Positions 25,910 to 36,300 of a DNA stretch of 64,000 bases are shown one piece after another; position 1 is the stretch's first letter, and every line of letters begins with the position of its first letter. The notes under the pieces were generated by a model, which searched no databases, was not told the origin of the DNA, and saw only the letters and a list, made by a program, of their open reading frames with translations. A program made the position numbers and the translations under genes. This stretch comes from Verrucomicrobiota bacterium (lineage in GTDB: Bacteria; Verrucomicrobiota; Verrucomicrobiia; Limisphaerales; JADLHS01). The DNA lies in contig JAKQDQ010000178.1 in assembly GCA_029573725.1 (NCBI GenBank), forward strand, positions 62,001-126,000, written 5' to 3'.

Positions 25910-28351
25910 ATGCTGTGCGCAATGAGTCCTATTCCAGTGGTTGGACAAACCATAAATCGCTTTGTGACCCGCAGTACGCGCGTGTTGGAACGTGCCCGTC
26001 AAATTGGTCGCAGGTTTTTCCTGGCGTCGTCCGGGATTGCATTGGGGCTGACCCTCGGGGCGCTGACCCATCCACTCGCCAGCCCGGCGCAAAGTGGAGC
26101 GGCCAGCCCGGCGCATTTGTGGACGCCGGTGGAGGATGAAGTTTATCTGCAAGAGATCGGGCAAAAAATTTCCACAGAGAAACCGGCCACGAGCATTGCG
26201 GTGCATGACAACACGGTTTTCGTGGTGGTCGGCGGGGTGATGAAATCGCTGCGGGACGGCGCGTTGCAGGAGAGCGTCGGGGCGCCGGCCGACGTGAAGC
26301 GGATGCGGTCACTCGACGGGGCGCTTTGGACTACGGGCGGGCAGGGGACGCATCGCTTCGCCCGCGGGCAATGGTCGCGCGTGGGTGAGCAGTCATTCAA
26401 CGATTTTTGTCTGCACCTCGGCCGGGTTCACGCCGCCACGCGCAGCGACGTCTATCGGTTTGAAGGCGGCACATTCGTCAATCTTCGTCCGACCAACGGT
26501 TACTTGCAGACGGACACCACGATGATCATGGAAGATGGCACCCAGATCCTCAGTCACCCCGTGGACATTGGCCCGGTGGAGCGCATCGCCTCGTACAGTG
26601 GCACGCTGTATCTGCTGCGGCAGGGCCGCCTGGCGTTGTTTCAAGGTCGAACCTTCGTCGAAGACCCGGTGGATTGGGGAATGATGCCGTCGCGGGTGAC
26701 GCGCGATCTGCTGGCGCTGGGCAGCCGGCTCTGCATCGCGACCGACCGGGGCGTGGCGGTGTTGCGCGGCATGGCGTTGACCACCCTGCGCGGCGCGGAC
26801 GGATTGCCCTTCGAGGACACCACCTGTCTGGCGCGTGGATTTGGCGATGACCTGTGGATTGGGACGAGCCGGGGTGTCATTCGGCAGACTGGTGGCGAGT
26901 TTCACTACTTTGGGGTGCAACGCTGGTTGCCGGGTGATTACGTTTACGACATCGCGGTGAATGATCACACCGTTTACATCGCTACGGATGGCGGTCTGGG
27001 AATCATTCAGTACGAGCCATACACCCTGGCCAAAAAGGCGGCCTACTTCGAACGTGAGATGGCTGCGGGCGGCTATCAGCGACTGGGCTTCGTCCACAAG
27101 CTCCATTGGTCCGGCGAAGCCAACGGCTGGTTGCGCGAAATCAGCGACAACGACGGCGGCAACAGCGCGCAATATCTTGCCGCGATGACGTTCAAGTTTG
27201 CCGCCACCGGTGATGCGCAAGCACGCGCCGAGGCGCTGGAAACTTTCAAGGCGCTGATCTGGCTGGGGGAAATCACCGCCCACCCCGGGTTCTTCGCCCG
27301 CGCGGTCTGGTCGGTCCAGGGGGACGCGGGCCCGCGCGCCACACAAGGTTCGGGGGGTCTGCCCGCGAAATGGTACCCCACTCCGGACGGTCGGTGGCTT
27401 TGGAAGGGGGACACCTCCAGTGACGAAGTCAACGCGCACTATTACGCCATTTCCCTCTTCCACGATCTGGCCGCCAAGGGTCCGGAGAAGGCGCGCGCCG
27501 CGCAGCATCTGGCCGACATCACTTCGCACATCATGGACAACGGCTGGGTGTTGCGCGATCTGGACGGCCAGCCGACCCGCTGGGGGCGTTGGGATCCCGG
27601 GTATCTGCTGCGCCCTTACGGTTACGAGTCACGCGGGTTGAACGGCATGGAAGCGCAGACCTATGTGCAAACCGCATTCGCGTTGACCGGGGACCCCAAA
27701 TACGAGGCCGGACTCGAACAACTGTTGAAATGGGGTTATCAGAATTACACCGTCCGGCAGAAATTGACCTTCCCGCCAGACGCCATCGTGCCGTGGGACG
27801 ATGAGCTGGCGTTCCATTGCTATCATCCGTTGATCCGTTATGCGCGTGATCCGGACTTGCGCTCGCTTTACCTGCGCAGCCTCGAACGTCATTGGGAGGT
27901 CATGCGCATGCAACAGGTGCCGTTCTTCAACTTCATCTATGGCAGTTTGACAGGAAATGACTGTGAAGTGCCGCAGGCCGTACAACATTTGCGCGAATGG
28001 TCGCTGGACCCGGTAAATTACACCTACCACAACTCGCATCGCAGTGATCTGGCGCCGCGTCCGGGTTACGTGCCGTACATGGGCGGCACCCGCGCCATTT
28101 CTCCGCGTGAAATTGGTCCGGATTTCGGCAGCCGCTCGGCGATTCAATACGACGGCGGCGATAACGGCCACGCAATGACGCCACCGATTGGCTGGCTGGA
28201 GGACTATTGGATGGGCCGCTATTACGGTTTCATTGCGGCACCCAAAACCACAGACCCAAAATTGATCAACGTCAGTCCGCGTGCCACCAAGTCGTCGGGC
28301 GCGTTGCCCTACAACGGACCGGCACGACCGATTCTGGCTTGGGAGAAATGA
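25910..28351 (+). CDS. Exported propeller plus helical-barrel protein of unknown family
   Basis: 813 residues from the ATG at 25910 (GGCGGA ~9 bases upstream); ATGs at 25874 and 25922 are alternatives. The leader reaches FFLASSGIALGLTLGALTHPLASPA. Residues ~60-390 look like a propeller of the two-component-regulator-propeller kind (repeats such as GDDLWIGTSRGVIRQTG and HTVYIATDGGLGIIQYE). From ~400 to the end is an all-helical, probably (alpha/alpha)6-type region with WGRWDPGYL, LNGMEAQTYVQTAFALTGDPKYE and PWDDELAFHCYHPLIRY, reminiscent of glycan lyase/hydrolase barrels. No kinase or DNA-binding part is present. Stop overlaps the next gene's possible ATG. Enzyme function is a guess. Confidence 0.75.
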   Translation: MLCAMSPIPVVGQTINRFVTRSTRVLERARQIGRRFFLASSGIALGLTLGALTHPLASPAQSGAASPAHLWTPVEDEVYLQEIGQKISTEKPATSIAVHDNTVFVVVGGVMKSLRDGALQESVGAPADVKRMRSLDGALWTTGGQGTHRFARGQWSRVGEQSFNDFCLHLGRVHAATRSDVYRFEGGTFVNLRPTNGYLQTDTTMIMEDGTQILSHPVDIGPVERIASYSGTLYLLRQGRLALFQGRTFVEDPVDWGMMPSRVTRDLLALGSRLCIATDRGVAVLRGMALTTLRGADGLPFEDTTCLARGFGDDLWIGTSRGVIRQTGGEFHYFGVQRWLPGDYVYDIAVNDHTVYIATDGGLGIIQYEPYTLAKKAAYFEREMAAGGYQRLGFVHKLHWSGEANGWLREISDNDGGNSAQYLAAMTFKFAATGDAQARAEALETFKALIWLGEITAHPGFFARAVWSVQGDAGPRATQGSGGLPAKWYPTPDGRWLWKGDTSSDEVNAHYYAISLFHDLAAKGPEKARAAQHLADITSHIMDNGWVLRDLDGQPTRWGRWDPGYLLRPYGYESRGLNGMEAQTYVQTAFALTGDPKYEAGLEQLLKWGYQNYTVRQKLTFPPDAIVPWDDELAFHCYHPLIRYARDPDLRSLYLRSLERHWEVMRMQQVPFFNFIYGSLTGNDCEVPQAVQHLREWSLDPVNYTYHNSHRSDLAPRPGYVPYMGGTRAISPREIGPDFGSRSAIQYDGGDNGHAMTPPIGWLEDYWMGRYYGFIAAPKTTDPKLINVSPRATKSSGALPYNGPARPILAWEK

Positions 28352-29343
28352 TTTCGCCAATGAACCATACCGCGTTTCTCGTATATTTCATGAAACGCAC
28401 TCTCATCCCCGCTCTCAGCATTGGCCTGGTTACCACGACCGGGTTCGGCGCGGAGAATCGTTCGCTGGCAGAGCGACTCGGTTACAAGGCCACGGACAGA
28501 ATTCTCATCGTCAACGGCGACGATACCGGCATGTGCCACGCCGCGAACCGGGCAACGATTGACTGCCTGGAGCGGGGCGCGATGCGTTCCGCGACCATCA
28601 TGGTGCCCTGCCCGTGGTTTCCCGAGATCGCGGCCTACGCGCGCCAACATCCGGACAAGGGATTTGGCGTTCATCTGTGTCACACGTCCGAATGGGTGAC
28701 GTATCGCTGGGGGCCGGTGGCGGATCGCAGTCTGGTGCCGGGCCTGCTCGATCCGGACGGTTATTTGTGGCGCGAGGTGGAGGACGTTTACAAACACGCC
28801 AAACCGGAAGAGGCCCTGATCGAGGGTCGCGCACAAATCAAGAAGGCGCTCGCCGCGGGCATTGACGTCACTCATCTCGATTCGCACATGGGCACGCTCC
28901 AGCTCAACCCCGATTACATCAAGGTCTATGTGCAGTTGGCGCGGGAGTTCAATCTGCCGTTGCGGATGGCGTCCCAGGAAACGCTGGCACGCTTCGGCCA
29001 GCCGGACTTGCGCCAGCGGGTCGCGGCGCAGGGGATTCTCTTCCCGGACTACTTCGTGTATGACGAATTGAAGGACGAGAAGAACGGGGTGAAGGAGTTC
29101 TGGTTGCGCATTGTGAAAAATCTGAAGCGCGGCGTGACCGAACTTTACATCCATGCCGGGCTGCCGACGGACGAACTCAAGGCCGCCACAGGATCCTGGT
29201 CCACGCGGGCGCAGGAATACGAAGTCTTCACGAACGACGAGGACATGAAACGCCTCCTCAAGGAAGAGAACATCATTTTGATGGGTTACCGGCCGATTCG
29301 CGATTTGCAACGCGCCGAGCAAAAGGCGGGTGCGGGGAAATAG
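28348..29343 (+). CDS. ChbG/YdjC-family carbohydrate deacetylase, exported
   Basis: 331 residues from the ATG at 28348, which overlaps the preceding stop (ATGA); an ATG at 28390 (MKRTLIPALSIGLV) would give a more usual signal peptide and is equally possible. The YdjC/ChbG fold is shown by VNGDDTGMCHAAN (metal-binding Asp pair), GVHLCHTSEW and THLDSHMGTL (His-x-Asp-x-His metal site), then ELYIHAGLPTDELKA with a late His. Family members remove N-acetyl groups from chito-oligosaccharides or act on related sugars. The coupling to the propeller/barrel protein suggests the two treat one glycan. It converges closely on the ceramidase-like gene. Confidence 0.88.
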   Translation: MISPMNHTAFLVYFMKRTLIPALSIGLVTTTGFGAENRSLAERLGYKATDRILIVNGDDTGMCHAANRATIDCLERGAMRSATIMVPCPWFPEIAAYARQHPDKGFGVHLCHTSEWVTYRWGPVADRSLVPGLLDPDGYLWREVEDVYKHAKPEEALIEGRAQIKKALAAGIDVTHLDSHMGTLQLNPDYIKVYVQLAREFNLPLRMASQETLARFGQPDLRQRVAAQGILFPDYFVYDELKDEKNGVKEFWLRIVKNLKRGVTELYIHAGLPTDELKAATGSWSTRAQEYEVFTNDEDMKRLLKEENIILMGYRPIRDLQRAEQKAGAGK

Positions 29344-29362
29344 TCGTCATCGCCACCGGGCC

Positions 29363-30703
29363 TCATTTCAATCCCTTTGCCGCCCGCAGCACGCCGGCCA
29401 TGATCGTGTCTCCCAGGGTTTCGCCGTAAAAGCTGACGCTCGCTTCGTAGCCGCCTTTGCGCCATTCCGCAGCCGGCAGGATATAACTCACCCATTCATC
29501 GGCCAGACCGCCGATGGTCACACACTTGGCTCCGGTGAGTTCACGCGCCTGCTGCTTGAGGGTCATGCCCAACTCCGCCGCCATCTCGCCCGGCACACCG
29601 AGAATGACCAGATCACCTAAACGAAAAGCCGTGCTGTGGGTCTGAGTCGGTTGCAGCGCCCCGAGCAAGCCGCCAATCATGGATTCGTTCAAGCCGTACT
29701 CGGCACCGCCGGTTTTCATGAAATCCGGATGCCAGGCAATCTTGGGCAGCGCAATGGTTTCGGTATGCCAGGAAAATTCCTCCACCGGATGCGGTTTGAT
29801 CTTTTCCCAAACCCGCCACGCCCGGATTCCCATGTCCCGCCCGTAACGCTCGGCGCGCTCCCAATGGCTGTCCGTCCCGACCGGCGGCGTCGGTGATTGA
29901 TCGCCCTCGGCCCCGTTGTAAAACATCGTCACCACGCCCGGCCCGACCAACGCCTCGACGGTGCGTTGCAGATGTCCGGGCCAATCGCCGGAAAACAGCA
30001 TGTCCTGCGCATCCATGAACGTGGGATGCGCCGTCCAATTGACCAGCACCGCCAGCGGCTGACCGGCGCGGGTGTCCACGCGAGTCACCGTTAGATCGGT
30101 GTCGTGCGCGGTCAGCCCCGCTCGCCGATTTCGGTTTCGATCCGTCACGCTTACGGTGGTGGAGCCGGCCACCACCGGGGTCAGTTTCTGATTCGCCTCC
30201 CGAATCACCCCGGCCAGCGCGTCTGCCACCCGCTCGAACAATTCCTTCTGAAAAATGCCAATCTGCGGAATGTTGAACTTGTTGCCCGGATGCAGCGCCA
30301 TCAGGTCAAAACTGGTGTGCGTGTGGCTCGCGAGCAGCATGACTTGATCGGCGCGCCAACCCTCGCCGGCGAGACGTGCCATCACGGCGTCCTTGAATCG
30401 CGGCGGGAACCCCAGCACGTCGGCGGTGACCAGCGCAAATTTCCGGTCGCCCTTCGCGAGGACCAGCGCCTTGGCCCAGACCCGGTCATGCACGCCGACC
30501 GCGGGTTTGCTCATGCGCTCGCCGTAACCGCCCAGCGCGACTTTCATTTCCGGCGGCGGAGTCAAATCCACTTTGGCCACTCCACCCTGAAGCGCTGAAC
30601 TGTCGGCGGCCACAACTGCAACCACGTGGAGGAGGATTCCGCAGCCCACGCAAACACTCCGGGCGAAACGCCGGGGACCTTGTCCGCAGAACCTGAATTT
30701 CAT
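29363..30703 (-). CDS. Secreted neutral/alkaline ceramidase-like amidase
   Basis: 446 residues with a signal peptide ending near VVAVVAADSS. It matches the N-terminal catalytic domain of neutral/alkaline non-lysosomal ceramidases: GVAKVDLTPP at 41-50, zinc-ligand motif SHTHTS (His127, His129), NWTAHPT with His226, and the nucleophile loop EGDQSP with Ser270. The separate C-terminal domain of full-length ceramidases (usually >650 residues in total) is missing, as in many PVC homologues. Those homologues may not act on ceramide at all. Gene order suggests a pair with the CocE/NonD gene 29 bases upstream on the same strand. Confidence 0.87.
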   Translation of the reverse strand: MKFRFCGQGPRRFARSVCVGCGILLHVVAVVAADSSALQGGVAKVDLTPPPEMKVALGGYGERMSKPAVGVHDRVWAKALVLAKGDRKFALVTADVLGFPPRFKDAVMARLAGEGWRADQVMLLASHTHTSFDLMALHPGNKFNIPQIGIFQKELFERVADALAGVIREANQKLTPVVAGSTTVSVTDRNRNRRAGLTAHDTDLTVTRVDTRAGQPLAVLVNWTAHPTFMDAQDMLFSGDWPGHLQRTVEALVGPGVVTMFYNGAEGDQSPTPPVGTDSHWERAERYGRDMGIRAWRVWEKIKPHPVEEFSWHTETIALPKIAWHPDFMKTGGAEYGLNESMIGGLLGALQPTQTHSTAFRLGDLVILGVPGEMAAELGMTLKQQARELTGAKCVTIGGLADEWVSYILPAAEWRKGGYEASVSFYGETLGDTIMAGVLRAAKGLK

Positions 30704-30732
30704 GGCTCAGTTTGCATCAATGCCCGCCCGCT

Positions 30733-32460
30733 TCAGCGCGGAATGATTGGCAGCACCAACTGCGACGGGTGTTCCGCATCGTGAAAAACCGTTTGCTTCG
30801 CCGAAAGCAGTTCCGTGTCCGTGCCAAAGGGTTTTCCGCTGTTGGGATTGCGGTCGAACCTCGGGAAATTGCTGCTGGCCACTTCCAGGCGGATGCGATG
30901 ACCGCGCTTGAACAGATTGCTCGTCACCCAGAGATCAATCTCGAAGCGCTCCGCCTTGCCCGGTGTCAGCAACTCCGGTTGCTCCATCCCGTTGCGATAC
31001 CGCGCGCGGATGATGCCGTCGCACAGGTTGTAAGCCTTGCCGTCGGGATGCACGTCCACGAGCTTCGCAGTGAAGTCCGTGTCAGACGCGCTCGACGCGG
31101 CGTGCAGGATCAGTTTCACCGGCCCGGTGACTTCCACGTCCTGCTCCAGCGGCGCGGTGGAATAGACCAGCACATCGTCACGCTGCTCTACTTGAGTTTG
31201 GTCAAACGGCCCGGCCGGCGCGCCGACGAGATTGTTACCGCCGGTCGTGGGTACGGGATTATCCCCGTCGTAGGTGAACGCATCCGCTTTCTCGGCCTGG
31301 GGCGCGGTGGTATCCAGCGAACCATCGCCGTTCAGTGAATTGGCCTTGCCGCCACTGTGCAAATAGTAGGAGGTGTATCGCGTGCGCTTGAGAGGCCATT
31401 CGTTTTCGGCGCGCCAGCGGTTTTCGCCCATCACGAACAGATAGCACGCCGGCCAGTCCTGGACGCCCGTCTCCTTGCCCTTGAGCCAATACTCGAACCA
31501 TTTGAATTGCCACTCGGAAACGCTGAACTTCGCGTTCTCGCCAAAATCCAGTTCGCCCGTCTTGCGCCCGCCGACACCGTGTGCCCACGGTCCCATGACC
31601 ACAACCTGATTTCGCCGCACCTCCCGATGGCGCGAGCTGGCATGCACCCGGGCGGACATTTCGAGGGTGGCCTTGGAAAAGATGTCATACCAGCCGCCGA
31701 TGTTCAGGATGGGCACGGTTACGTCGGCGTAACGGTGTTGAATACTGCGCGGCCGCCAGTAATTGTCGTAAGTCGGATGCGCCACCCAGTCGTTGAGATA
31801 CGCGACCGGCTTGTCGAACTGGTTGCCGAATGTGTTGAGCGGAAGATGGCGGAAGACCTCGGGCAATTTCTCGGGGCTGACCGCCACGCCGCTGACGGCC
31901 GTCCCCCACCCCATCAGCAAGGCCAGTTGAAACGCGCCGCCCGTGTAAGCGATGTCGTAGGCGTTGTCGAACGGCACCACCGGCACCATGGCCTTGAGGT
32001 ATTTGCTGGCGTTGGCGGCGGGCGCCCATTGCGTCCAACCCACATAGGAGCCTCCCGCGGTGCCAATCGTCCCATTGCACCAGGGCTGTTGGCCCACCCA
32101 TTCCTGCGTGTCGAAACCGTCCTCCACATCATAAGCAAATGGATCCCAGACGCCTTCCGATTGCCCGCGACCCCGGCAATCCTGTGTCACCATGACGTAC
32201 CCCGCCTCGGCGTATCGCCGGGCCTCGTCCCAGTTCTCACCCATCTTGCCGTAGGGCGAACGCAGCAACACCACCGGATAGCGGCCGGCGGCCGGCGGCC
32301 GCCACACGTTGGCCGCCAGCTTGGTCCCGTCGCGCATTGTCACCATGACGTTGGATTCAAAGATCACGGACGATTCCGCAGCCGGCGTCGGCAGTGACCC
32401 GATCAGCAGCAGTGCGCCAAGCGCCACCACACGCGGGAAAGTAAAGTGCTGGCTTCTCAT
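30733..32460 (-). CDS. CocE/NonD-family alpha/beta hydrolase, exported
   Basis: 575 residues from the ATG at 32460 (MRSQHFTFPRVVALGALLL, signal peptide to ~28). Residues ~35-310 are the X-Pro dipeptidyl-peptidase/CocE-type hydrolase: oxyanion-hole RSPYGK, QDCRGRGQSEG, nucleophile Ser138 in GTAGGSYVGW, and a late GPWAHG with the likely catalytic His. The C-terminal ~200 residues are the jelly-roll domain (VTGPVKLILHAASSASDTDFTAKL). Family members hydrolyse acyl esters, cephalosporin esters or peptides. Located just upstream of the ceramidase-like gene on the same strand and divergent from a DUF1080 lipoprotein over ~100 bases. Confidence 0.9.
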   Translation of the reverse strand: MRSQHFTFPRVVALGALLLIGSLPTPAAESSVIFESNVMVTMRDGTKLAANVWRPPAAGRYPVVLLRSPYGKMGENWDEARRYAEAGYVMVTQDCRGRGQSEGVWDPFAYDVEDGFDTQEWVGQQPWCNGTIGTAGGSYVGWTQWAPAANASKYLKAMVPVVPFDNAYDIAYTGGAFQLALLMGWGTAVSGVAVSPEKLPEVFRHLPLNTFGNQFDKPVAYLNDWVAHPTYDNYWRPRSIQHRYADVTVPILNIGGWYDIFSKATLEMSARVHASSRHREVRRNQVVVMGPWAHGVGGRKTGELDFGENAKFSVSEWQFKWFEYWLKGKETGVQDWPACYLFVMGENRWRAENEWPLKRTRYTSYYLHSGGKANSLNGDGSLDTTAPQAEKADAFTYDGDNPVPTTGGNNLVGAPAGPFDQTQVEQRDDVLVYSTAPLEQDVEVTGPVKLILHAASSASDTDFTAKLVDVHPDGKAYNLCDGIIRARYRNGMEQPELLTPGKAERFEIDLWVTSNLFKRGHRIRLEVASSNFPRFDRNPNSGKPFGTDTELLSAKQTVFHDAEHPSQLVLPIIPR

Positions 32461-32562
32461 GCGGTCATTCAACCAAGATTGGCGGCGGCAAGTCCAGCCG
32501 CGTGATTCAGTCTTTTCATTCCGTGCGCGAACGATAGAGTGGTTCGTGACAAATCTGATCAC

Positions 32563-33162
32563 ATGAAAAATTTTATCTTCCTCGGGGTGGCGCTATTGGT
32601 GGCCGGTTGTTGTACCCAGCAACGAAACCAATCCGGCTGGATCTCCCTGTTCAACGGCAAGAACCTCACCGGTTGGACGGTTCGCGGCAAAGCCACCTGG
32701 TCCGTGCAGAACGGCGTGCTCGTCGGTGCTGGCGGAATGGGCCACATCTATACCGACGCCACCGCCACCGACTTCGAGTTCAAGGGCAAGTTCCGTATCA
32801 CGGAAGATGGCGCCAAGGCCAACAGCGGACTTTATTTCCGCGCCCATCCGCCGGCGGACAATCCCGACGGCTTCCCACGCGGCTACGAGGCGCAAATTTG
32901 CAACAGTCAGGACGCCTACACCGGCTGGCTGTGGAAACCGGGCAAGCCCACCGGCAAAGCCGCCGCGCTCCTTACCAAGGACGGCGAATGGTTCGACTAC
33001 CGCATTCGCGCCGTCGGCAGCTACATTCAATTCTGGATCAACGATCAACTGGTGATGACCTACGATGATTCCGAATACAAGACCGGCCACTTCGCGATTC
33101 AAGGCCACAATCCCGGCATGAAGATCGAGGCGAAGGATCTATACTACCGGAATTTGAATTAA
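32563..33162 (+). CDS. DUF1080 (3-keto-glycoside hydrolase type) lipoprotein
   Basis: 199 residues. Lipobox LLVAGC puts the lipidated Cys at position 16. The rest is one DUF1080 jelly-roll domain: WISLFNGKNLTGWTV, FEFKGKFRITEDGAKANSGLYFRA, GYEAQICNS and the closing GHFAIQGHNPGMKIEAKDLYYRNL. Domains of this family act on 3-keto-glycosides made by Gfo/Idh/MocA dehydrogenases in recently described bacterial pathways. Here no dehydrogenase is adjacent; the nearest exported one is ~6 kb away. The product should sit on a membrane facing the periplasm. Confidence 0.9.
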   Translation: MKNFIFLGVALLVAGCCTQQRNQSGWISLFNGKNLTGWTVRGKATWSVQNGVLVGAGGMGHIYTDATATDFEFKGKFRITEDGAKANSGLYFRAHPPADNPDGFPRGYEAQICNSQDAYTGWLWKPGKPTGKAAALLTKDGEWFDYRIRAVGSYIQFWINDQLVMTYDDSEYKTGHFAIQGHNPGMKIEAKDLYYRNLN

Positions 33163-33324
33163 CCGCACCTACCGGATCCCATTCCCAACCCTCATGCCTC
33201 CGGAAATCCCGCGGCCGCCGTGCCTCCGTCCCGGGCGGTGGACGCGGCCGGGGCCCCCCGCGGCAACACGGAAGCCAGGGGATGGCCAACCTGGAAGAAG
33301 TCCGTTCACTCACGGGAGAACGTG

Positions 33325-36300
33325 ATGCAGCAACGCAAACGCATACTTGGCACAATCACCGTCTGGGTTCTGACCCTGCACGCCAGCTTCGCCCTTGGCA
33401 CTTTGCAACCGGGCGAATTGTCTTGCGAGCACCAGGTCAACCCGCAGGGTCTGGACACGGTCCATCCACGGTTCAGTTGGACGCTCCAGAACTTGCAGCC
33501 CGGTGCGCGCGCCACGCGCCAGACCGCTTATCAGGTGCGGGCGGCTTCCCACGAAACGCTGTTGCGATCCGGCCAGGCTGATCTGTGGGATAGCGGCAAG
33601 GTGCCATCGGAGCAAAGCGTCCTCGTGGAGTATGCGGGCAAACCGCTCCTCGCGCGCCAGACGGGCTATTGGCAGGTGCGGGTCTGGGATGAACGGGATC
33701 GAGAATCCACCTGGAGTGCGCCGGCCACATGGAGCATGGGATTGTTGCGCCCGGCCGACTGGTGGCCGGCGCGCTGGATCGGCGCGGCGGACGAAGCCCC
33801 GCCGTTGCGGGATTGTGCCTGGATTTGGACCCGCGAACCTTCCTCCGCCGGCCGTTATCCGCCGGGCCGGCGTTATTTTCGCAAACGCTTTCAACTGGCC
33901 ACGACGACAAACCTGGTCCAGGCACGCGTGCTGATGACGGCGGACAACGGCTTCACCCTGTGGGTCAATGGACGGGAGGCACTGCGCGGCGACCAGTGGG
34001 AGTTGACCCACGCCGCAAGGATTGATTCGCTCCTGGTCGCGGGTGAAAATGTGCTGGCCGTCGAGGTGGTCAACGCCGGCTCCCTGCCCAACGAAGCGGG
34101 ATTGATCGGGAAGCTCGAGCTGCAGTCGTATGCGGGCGACGGCGTCATCGTGCCGGTGGATGAATCGTGGCAGTCAAGCGAGCAGGTGCAACCGGGCTGG
34201 CAGACCGCGGGGGAGGGTGGCGCGGAGTGGTCTGGGGTGCGCAAACTGGGCAAGCATGGCATGCAGCCATGGGGCGACATTCGCGCGCCGCTTGCGCCGC
34301 CGCCGGTGCTGCGCCGCGAATTTGAACTCACCCAACCCGTCCGTCGCGCGACCGCTTTCATTTGCGGTCTGGGCCATTACGAGCTGCGACTGAACGGCGC
34401 CCGGGTTGGCGACCGGGTTCTGGACCCCGGCTGGACGGATTACCGCGACACCTGCCTCTACAGCACCTACGACGTGACTCAACAATTGCAGTCCGGCCGC
34501 AACGCTGTAGGAGTCATGCTCGGCCATGGCATGTACCACGTTCCCGGCGGGCGTTACGTGAAATTCACGGGATCCTTCGGCCCACCCAAGTTGATCCTGC
34601 AACTGCACATCGAGCACCCTGACGGCAGCACCACGGTCATCGGCACGGATGAGCAATGGAGGAGCGCCACCGGGCCCATCACGTTTTCCTGCGTTTATGG
34701 CGGGGAAGATTATGATGCGCGCCGCGAACTCCCCGGTTGGGACCGGCCCCATTTTGAGGACGCCCACTGGCGCACGGCCGAGGTCGTCAGCGGACCGGGC
34801 GGCACGTTGCGCGCGCAAACGGCGCCGCCCGTCAAAATCATGCAGGAACTGCCCACGGTCAAAATCACCATGCCCCAACCTGGCGTTTATGTTTATGACC
34901 TGGGTCAGAACTTTTCCGGCTGGCCGAAACTGCAGGTCCGAGGCGCGGCGGGAACGACGGTGAAGCTGATCCCAGGCGAACTGTTGGACGCGACGGGGTG
35001 CGTGTCGCAGCGCAGCTCTGGAGGGCCGGTTTGGTGGGCATACACTCTGCGCGGTGAGGGAGTGGAAACCTGGGCGCCGCGGTTTTCCTATTACGGATTT
35101 CGTTACCTGCAGGTGACCGGTGCGGCACCCGCCCTCGTCGCCGGCCATCTGGGCCCGGCGCCCGGGCTCGAGCTGAGCGGACAATGGTTGCACCAGTCGG
35201 CGCGAAAGGTGGGTGAATTTGAATGTTCCAACCCGCTCCTCAACCGGATTCACCAGCTGATCCTCGCCGCGATCCGCTGCAATTTGCAAAGCGTGCTGAC
35301 CGATTGTCCGCACCGGGAAAAGCTCGGGTGGCTGGAGGTCTCGCATCTGCTCGGCCGGGGGTTGATGTTCAATTTCGCCCTGCCGAACTTTTACGCCAAG
35401 GTTTCGCGGGACATGAACGAGTCGCAGCTCGCGAACGGCCTGGTGCCGGACATTGCTCCGGAATATACCGTGTTTGCCGGGGGCTTCCGGGATTCGCCGG
35501 AGTGGGGCAGTGCCGTGGCGTTCAATCCATGGCAGGTGCAGGAATTTTACGGCGACGCCAGTCTGCTGCAACGCCACTTTGTGAGCATCCAACGTTACGC
35601 GGATTACCTCGCCAGCCGGGCGACCCGGCACCTCGTTACACACGGCCTGGGGGACTGGTACGACATCGGTCCGGGGGATCCCGGACCGGCGCAACTGACC
35701 TCGCCCGGGCTGACGGCGACGGCGATCTATTATGGTGATTTACGCATCGTGGCCGACGCCGCGCGCCAGCGGGGCGACGCCGAAACCGCCGCGCATTATG
35801 CCCGGCAGGCGGAGGAAGTCCGCCAGGCGTTCAATGCGCGCTTCTTTCATCCCGAGACGGGCAGCTATGATCGCGGCAGTCAAACGGCACAGGCCATGCC
35901 ACTGGTGTTGGGATTGGTTGAACCTGCGCACCGCGCCAGCGTGCTGACCGCCCTTGTCCATGCCATCCGCGCCCCCGGCCACCGTGTCACCGCGGGCGAT
36001 GTTGGTTTTGCGTATGTGGTGCGCGCCTTGACGGAAGCAGGGTGCAGCGGCGTGCTTTACGACCTGGTCACGCAAACGAACGGTCCGGGCTACGCGGACC
36101 AGCTCCGCAAAGGAGCGACCACGTTGACGGAAGCGTGGAATGCGGACCCGCGGTCCTCGCAGAATCACTGCATGCTGGGTCACGCCGAGGAATGGTTTTA
36201 TGCCGGCCTGGCCGGCATCCGGCCCGAGCCGGCGGCGCCGGGCTTCCGGCGCTTCATTCTGCGACCGGAAATCGTGGGGGACCTGACCTGGGTGCGAGCG

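Noticed and set aside
25910..28351. Two-component hybrid sensor, because of the regulator-propeller-like repeats
   Set aside because: No histidine kinase, receiver or helix-turn-helix region follows; the C-terminal half is a helical barrel.
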